NCBI GenBank assembly: GCA_019637105.1
Contig: JAHBWF010000022.1
Span: 1-63,885 of the forward strand
DNA: 63,885 bases
DNA from: Labilithrix sp.
GTDB lineage: Bacteria; Myxococcota_A; Polyangia; Polyangiales; Polyangiaceae
Reading direction: 5' to 3'
This document shows, one piece after another, positions 60,101 to 63,885 of the stretch. Below the pieces are notes generated by a model. That model had not been told where the DNA came from. It saw only the letters and a list, made by a program, of their open reading frames with translations, and ran no database searches. Position 1 is the first letter of the stretch; each line of letters opens with the position of its first letter. The translations under genes were made by a program, and so were the position numbers.

Positions 60101-63100
60101 TAGCGATCCCCGTGCGTGATGAGGCGCGGGCACCGGAGCCCGGCGAAGAACCCGCGCGCGAGCGGCGACTCGGACCGGAGCGGCCTCACGTCGATCTTCA
60201 CGTTCGAGTCGGGCTGCGACCTGAGCTTCCAGGTCGCGACGACGACGGGGACCTCGGCGCCCTTGCGCGCCGCGACGCCGGGCTTGAGGTCCGCCGCGTC
60301 GAGCAGGTGGAAGAGACCGAAGTCGCCCGAGCGCACGATCTCCTCGCTCAGCCCCGCGATGCCGCGGACCTTCACCTTGGCGCCGCGCGCCTTCGCGTCC
60401 TTCGCGGGCCACGTGACCGCGAGCCACTCCTCGGGCGTGTTCGTGTACGTGCGGCCGACGCCGTCGACCTCGATGGTGACCTCCGAGACGTCGGGGCTCA
60501 CCGAGTGGAGGTTCACCTCGAGCTCGACCGAGGGCGCCTTCGGGTCGGCGCCGAAGGTGGCGTCGGTGATCTTGGCGGAGCGGCGGAGGCAGGTGAGGAA
60601 CTCGCTCGTGTAAGCGACCTGCGCCTTGAAGCGGCGCGTCGGGACGAACTCGTTCCCTTGCCGCTCGAGCGAGCCCTTCAGGCTCTGGTCGTAGAACGCC
60701 CAGAGCTGTCCCTTCTCCGGCTTGAAGAACTCCGTGAAGTCCTCGATCTTCGCGTCGGTCGGCGCGTTGTCCACGAACGGGTAGTTGCCCTCGAGCTTCG
60801 TCGACCACGTCTTCCAGGCGCTCATCTCCCAGAGACCGCCGGCGGCGCCGCCCGCGTCGTGCAGCACGCTCGCCCACGAGAAGGCGACCGGATCGAGCAG
60901 GAGCGGCGACATCAGCGGGCGCGTGAACGCGTCTTGATCGGCGAGCAGCGCGGTCGTGGCGCGGTAGGCCTGCTCGAACTCGCCGGTCAGCGCCTTCGGA
61001 TCGGGCGCGGCCTTGGCGTCCTTCAGATCGGTGAGGACGCCGATGAGCTTACGGAGGATCGCCTGATACTGGCTGAGGCCCGTCGGCGGAGGCGGCGGCG
61101 CGCCGGGGACCGCGGCGGCGGGCATCCCGAAGGTGACGATCGGCTTGAACGCGAGCTCGACGGGCGAGGCGGGCTTGTCGCGGTCGAGCAGCGCGCCGGC
61201 GTCGAGCGTCACGGGTTGACCGAGGAGCTTCTGCTTCGCGGCCTCCTTCGCCTTGCCGGCGGCTTGCTCGAGCAGAGAGCCGCGTCCGGCTTCGGCGTCG
61301 CTCACCTCGAGCTCCACGTTGTCGGCGAGGATGCGCGCGAGGCGGAGGTAAGGCCACTCCGGCTCGCTCAGCGCGAGCAGCTCTTCGAGCGAGCCCTCGG
61401 CGTTCACGGGGCGCGCGACGACGAGATCTCCGAGGAACTCGCGCCACGCGTCGCGGTAGCGGTCGAAGTAGATCTGACGGAGGGCGGACACCTCCTTGTT
61501 GATCTGCTCGTCGGGGATGCGCTCCTCCGTCCCGAGGACCCAGCCTTCGGACGTGAGCTTCGTGCGCTCCTCGTCGAGCAGGCGACGGATCTTCGCCCAG
61601 CCGAGCTTCGTGTAGGCGCCGTCGACCTTGACGCCCTTCTTCGAGCTCACGAACTCCGCCACCGAGCCGTAGAAGATGGTCTCGCGGCGGATCGGGGCGA
61701 TCTCCGTGTTGGTGTCGCGGACGAGCGTCTCGTAGAGGCGTCCGATCTGCGGGGTGCGGAGGAGCTCGGAGCGGACGTACGAGACGAGCCGCTCGTCGCG
61801 CTGGGCCGGCGCCACGCCGTACGTCTTGACGAGGCGGAGGTACTCCTCGACGTTCAACTGGAGGACGGCCTCGTCCTCGGGCGACGTGACGTGCGTGAGC
61901 TCCGCCCAGAGACGCGCGATGCGCGGCGCCGCCCACTCGACGTCGAGGTGCTCGCGCTCCGTGAGCATCAGGTACTTCTTGAGGTCGTCGTAGCGCCGGT
62001 TGAACTCGTCGGGGCTCCGCTTCGGGTCCGCCTCGATCGAGCGCAGGCGGTCCTCGAGCGTGCCCTTGACCGGGCGGAGGAGCGCGCGCTGCATGATCGA
62101 GACGTACTCGTCGCGCAGCGGAGCGTAGAGCGAGCTGCCGGTGTACATCCCCCAGCGGTAGCCCACGGGGGGGCCGTCCTGGCGCCACGCCTCGAGCTCG
62201 TGGAGGCGCGCGCGCAGGGGCTCGACGCGCGCGAGCTTGTCCGTGACGGGCCCGCTCGCGTTCCAGTCGACCTGCTCCGCCGCCTGGGCGACGGCCGACG
62301 TCGTCCGGACGAGCTCTCGGTTCTTCAGGTAGCTCGTGACGGCCGGGACCGCGATGAGGCCGGCGAGGGCGGCCGCGCCGACGCCGATCCCGACGCGCGT
62401 GAGGAGCTGGCGCCGCGCCTCGCCGCGCGTCCGCGCGGCGACGAAGCGATCGGGGAAGATGACGCGGCGAAAGAGATCCGTGAGGAAGTAGCTCTTCGCG
62501 TCGGCGCGCGGTCCGGCATCCGGCGCCGTCATCCGGAGGCCGAACGCGCGGACCATGCCGCCCATGACGCGATCGAGCGGGAGGCCCTCCTGGGTGCCGC
62601 TCGTGAAGTAGGCGCCGCGGAAGAGCGGCGTCTCCTGGAAGTTGTTCTTCCGGAGGAGCGCGCCGACGAACTCCGCGAGCGCGCCCTTCACGGCGCGCAT
62701 CTCGAGCGGGAACTGCTGGACGCGCGCGCGCTGGCGCTGCCCTCGCGCCGACGCCAGGCGGCGGAGCGCGTTGCCGTGGAGGGCCTCGAGCAGGAGATCG
62801 AACTCGGCCTCGAACGCCTTCGCGGGCTCGAGGTTCTTCTGGTCGAGCGGGAAGGTGACGCCCCAGATCTGAGCGCGCTCGCTCTTCTTGAGGTCCTCGA
62901 AGGTCTCGACGAAGCCGGCGATGAGGTCGACCTTCGTGAAGACGACGTAGACCGGCACCACCATCTGGAGGCGCGTCATCACCTCGTCGACGCGCGAGCG
63001 GAGCGTCCTCGCCGTCGCCTCGACCTGCTCCTCGGTGAGCCCGATCACGTCGGCGATGCTGATCGCGACGAGGACGCCGTTCACCGGCGTCTTCGAGCGG

Positions 63101-63669
63101 TAGCGCCGGAGCATGTCGAGGAAGGCGGTCCACTCCTCGTGGTCGTCCACCTGGGTCGCGAAGCGGCCGGCGGTGTCGAGGATGATGGCCTCGTTCGTGA
63201 ACCACCAGTCGCAGTTCTTCGTCCCGCCCACGCCGCGGAGCGCGCCGGTGGCGTCGGGGATCGGGAAGTCGAGGCCCGAGTGGCGGATCGCCGTCGTCTT
63301 TCCGGCGCCCGGTGGCCCGACGATCATGTACCAGGGCAGCGCGTAGAGGGCGCTCTCGCCGCTGCCCGCGCCGAGCCGCGAGGTCTTGAGCGCGGCGAGG
63401 CCCTTCTTGAACTGGGCGTGGAGCTCGTTGATCTCGGCGCGGCGATCCGGCCGCGCGTTGGCGGCCTGCTGCTCCGCCTGCTTCATCAGCTCGCGCTCGA
63501 GCGCGCGCGCCGCGGCCTTCGCGCGGAGCCGCTGGACGACGTAGTAGCCCACGACGAACAGGACGGCGCCGACGGTGATCGCGATCCGTATCCAGAGCGC
63601 GAGCTCGAAGAGCCAGCCCGCCGCCCAGGCGGCGATGACGACGACGACGGCGAGGATCCACGCCCACAT
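60100..63669 (-). CDS. tssM: T6SS membrane-complex protein TssM (IcmF)
   Basis: 1189 residues, typical TssM length. Two membrane helices at about 2-45 open the chain, and a third lies at about 420-445 (GIGVGAAALAGLIAVPAV). Between them is the cytoplasmic NTPase-like domain: Walker A GPPGAGKT (118-125), D165 in IILDTAGRF, and VFTKVDLI. After the third helix comes the large periplasmic part, ending with the beta-domain DVSEVTIEVDGVGRTYTN. With TssL and TssJ it forms the envelope-spanning anchor. The Walker motif is intact, so ATP use is possible. The stop is shared with the tagF start; the preceding gene ends 6 bp upstream. Confidence 0.95.
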   Translation of the reverse strand: MWAWILAVVVVIAAWAAGWLFELALWIRIAITVGAVLFVVGYYVVQRLRAKAAARALERELMKQAEQQAANARPDRRAEINELHAQFKKGLAALKTSRLGAGSGESALYALPWYMIVGPPGAGKTTAIRHSGLDFPIPDATGALRGVGGTKNCDWWFTNEAIILDTAGRFATQVDDHEEWTAFLDMLRRYRSKTPVNGVLVAISIADVIGLTEEQVEATARTLRSRVDEVMTRLQMVVPVYVVFTKVDLIAGFVETFEDLKKSERAQIWGVTFPLDQKNLEPAKAFEAEFDLLLEALHGNALRRLASARGQRQRARVQQFPLEMRAVKGALAEFVGALLRKNNFQETPLFRGAYFTSGTQEGLPLDRVMGGMVRAFGLRMTAPDAGPRADAKSYFLTDLFRRVIFPDRFVAARTRGEARRQLLTRVGIGVGAAALAGLIAVPAVTSYLKNRELVRTTSAVAQAAEQVDWNASGPVTDKLARVEPLRARLHELEAWRQDGPPVGYRWGMYTGSSLYAPLRDEYVSIMQRALLRPVKGTLEDRLRSIEADPKRSPDEFNRRYDDLKKYLMLTEREHLDVEWAAPRIARLWAELTHVTSPEDEAVLQLNVEEYLRLVKTYGVAPAQRDERLVSYVRSELLRTPQIGRLYETLVRDTNTEIAPIRRETIFYGSVAEFVSSKKGVKVDGAYTKLGWAKIRRLLDEERTKLTSEGWVLGTEERIPDEQINKEVSALRQIYFDRYRDAWREFLGDLVVARPVNAEGSLEELLALSEPEWPYLRLARILADNVELEVSDAEAGRGSLLEQAAGKAKEAAKQKLLGQPVTLDAGALLDRDKPASPVELAFKPIVTFGMPAAAVPGAPPPPPTGLSQYQAILRKLIGVLTDLKDAKAAPDPKALTGEFEQAYRATTALLADQDAFTRPLMSPLLLDPVAFSWASVLHDAGGAAGGLWEMSAWKTWSTKLEGNYPFVDNAPTDAKIEDFTEFFKPEKGQLWAFYDQSLKGSLERQGNEFVPTRRFKAQVAYTSEFLTCLRRSAKITDATFGADPKAPSVELEVNLHSVSPDVSEVTIEVDGVGRTYTNTPEEWLAVTWPAKDAKARGAKVKVRGIAGLSEEIVRSGDFGLFHLLDAADLKPGVAARKGAEVPVVVATWKLRSQPDSNVKIDVRPLRSESPLARGFFAGLRCPRLITHGDR

Positions 63670-63675
63670 GAGCGG

Positions 63676-63885
63676 CTACTTGCCCTTCGCGCCGGGCGCG
63701 GCGGCTTGGGTGGAGGCCTGGATGCGGGCGGTCGCGTCGGACGTGGCGGACACGAGGGCGACCTTGAGCGCGATGGCGACGACGATCGCGAGCGCGACGA
63801 CGCCGCCGGCGAGGAAGAGGACCGGCGCCTCGCGCCGCGCGGCGTCGCGCGCGGCGTCGGCCGGCGTGTCGGCGATGGCGTCGCA
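63676..63885 (-). CDS. C-terminal end of a single-helix T6SS membrane protein (possibly TssL/DotU), cut by window
   Basis: The last 69 residues: an Ala/Asp/Arg-rich segment, one membrane helix (APVLFLAGGVVALAIVVAIA, about residues 20-45 of the fragment) and a 24-residue Ala/Lys tail ending GAKGK. A helix near the C-terminus directly upstream of tssM fits TssL (DotU), whose cytoplasmic domain would lie beyond the right edge. This is from position and topology only; another T6SS membrane protein is possible. Confidence 0.45.
   Translation of the reverse strand, partial: CDAIADTPADAARDAARREAPVLFLAGGVVALAIVVAIALKVALVSATSDATARIQASTQAAAPGAKGK

Overview
The window is about 64 kb of very GC-rich DNA. 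Coding strands have strong third-position GC bias, which leaves long open antisense frames. Lipoprotein signal peptides are abundant, and parallel beta-helix and RCC1 lipoproteins, an N-type ATPase and a myxobacterial-style type VI secretion (T6SS) locus are all present. This points to a Myxococcota (Polyangia/Sorangiineae-like) chromosome; the taxon is inferred from gene content, not from a marker gene. I saw no rRNA, tRNA, insertion sequence, phage or CRISPR array.

Layout. 1-10000: end of a CapA-like gene, two surface beta-helix lipoproteins, a B12-binding domain protein, a DrrAB-type ABC exporter, a third beta-helix lipoprotein and a divergent LuxR-type regulator. 10170-16276: minus-strand group with a TonB-dependent receptor carrying its own TonB-like domain, a coupled lipoprotein and a large Cys-motif repeat lipoprotein. 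16529-23032: an SGNH-like lipoprotein, then a sulfur module (two rhodanese-like lipoproteins plus a split YeeE/YedE transporter) read from one AT-rich promoter, then a small lipoprotein and an outer-membrane barrel. 23090-27824: membrane adenylate cyclase, lipoprotein, SDR enzyme, DUF4177 protein coupled to an M50 protease. 28042-34402: complete nine-gene N-ATPase operon in the order atpD-C-Q-R-B-E-F-A-G. 34587-39447: universal stress protein, secreted trypsin-like protease, acyl-CoA dehydrogenase, RCC1-repeat lipoprotein.

40105-63885 is mainly a T6SS locus. It has three different VgrG genes in one overlapping operon. A divergent operon carries a DUF6484/DUF3540-like protein, a PAAR-like DUF4150 tip, a candidate VRR-Nuc-like nuclease effector and an unknown partner. 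A second operon carries a DUF3396 (TsiV-like) immunity-family protein, a DUF2169 adaptor, a ketosynthase-fold protein without its nucleophile and a HEAT-like protein. A lytic transglycosylase, TagF and TssM are also present. The locus continues past the right edge, so sheath, tube and most baseplate genes lie outside the window.

How it fits together. VgrG, the PAAR-like protein and the DUF2169 adaptor would build and load a spike. The nuclease-like protein is the likely cargo. TssM anchors the machine, TagF restrains it and the transglycosylase could open the wall. The best candidates for something undescribed are the possible obligate VgrG heterotrimer, the Cys-tailed VRR-Nuc-like effector module and the dead ketosynthase in the T6SS accessory operon. 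The b-delta fusion in the N-ATPase and the TonB-domain receptor fusion are also unusual.
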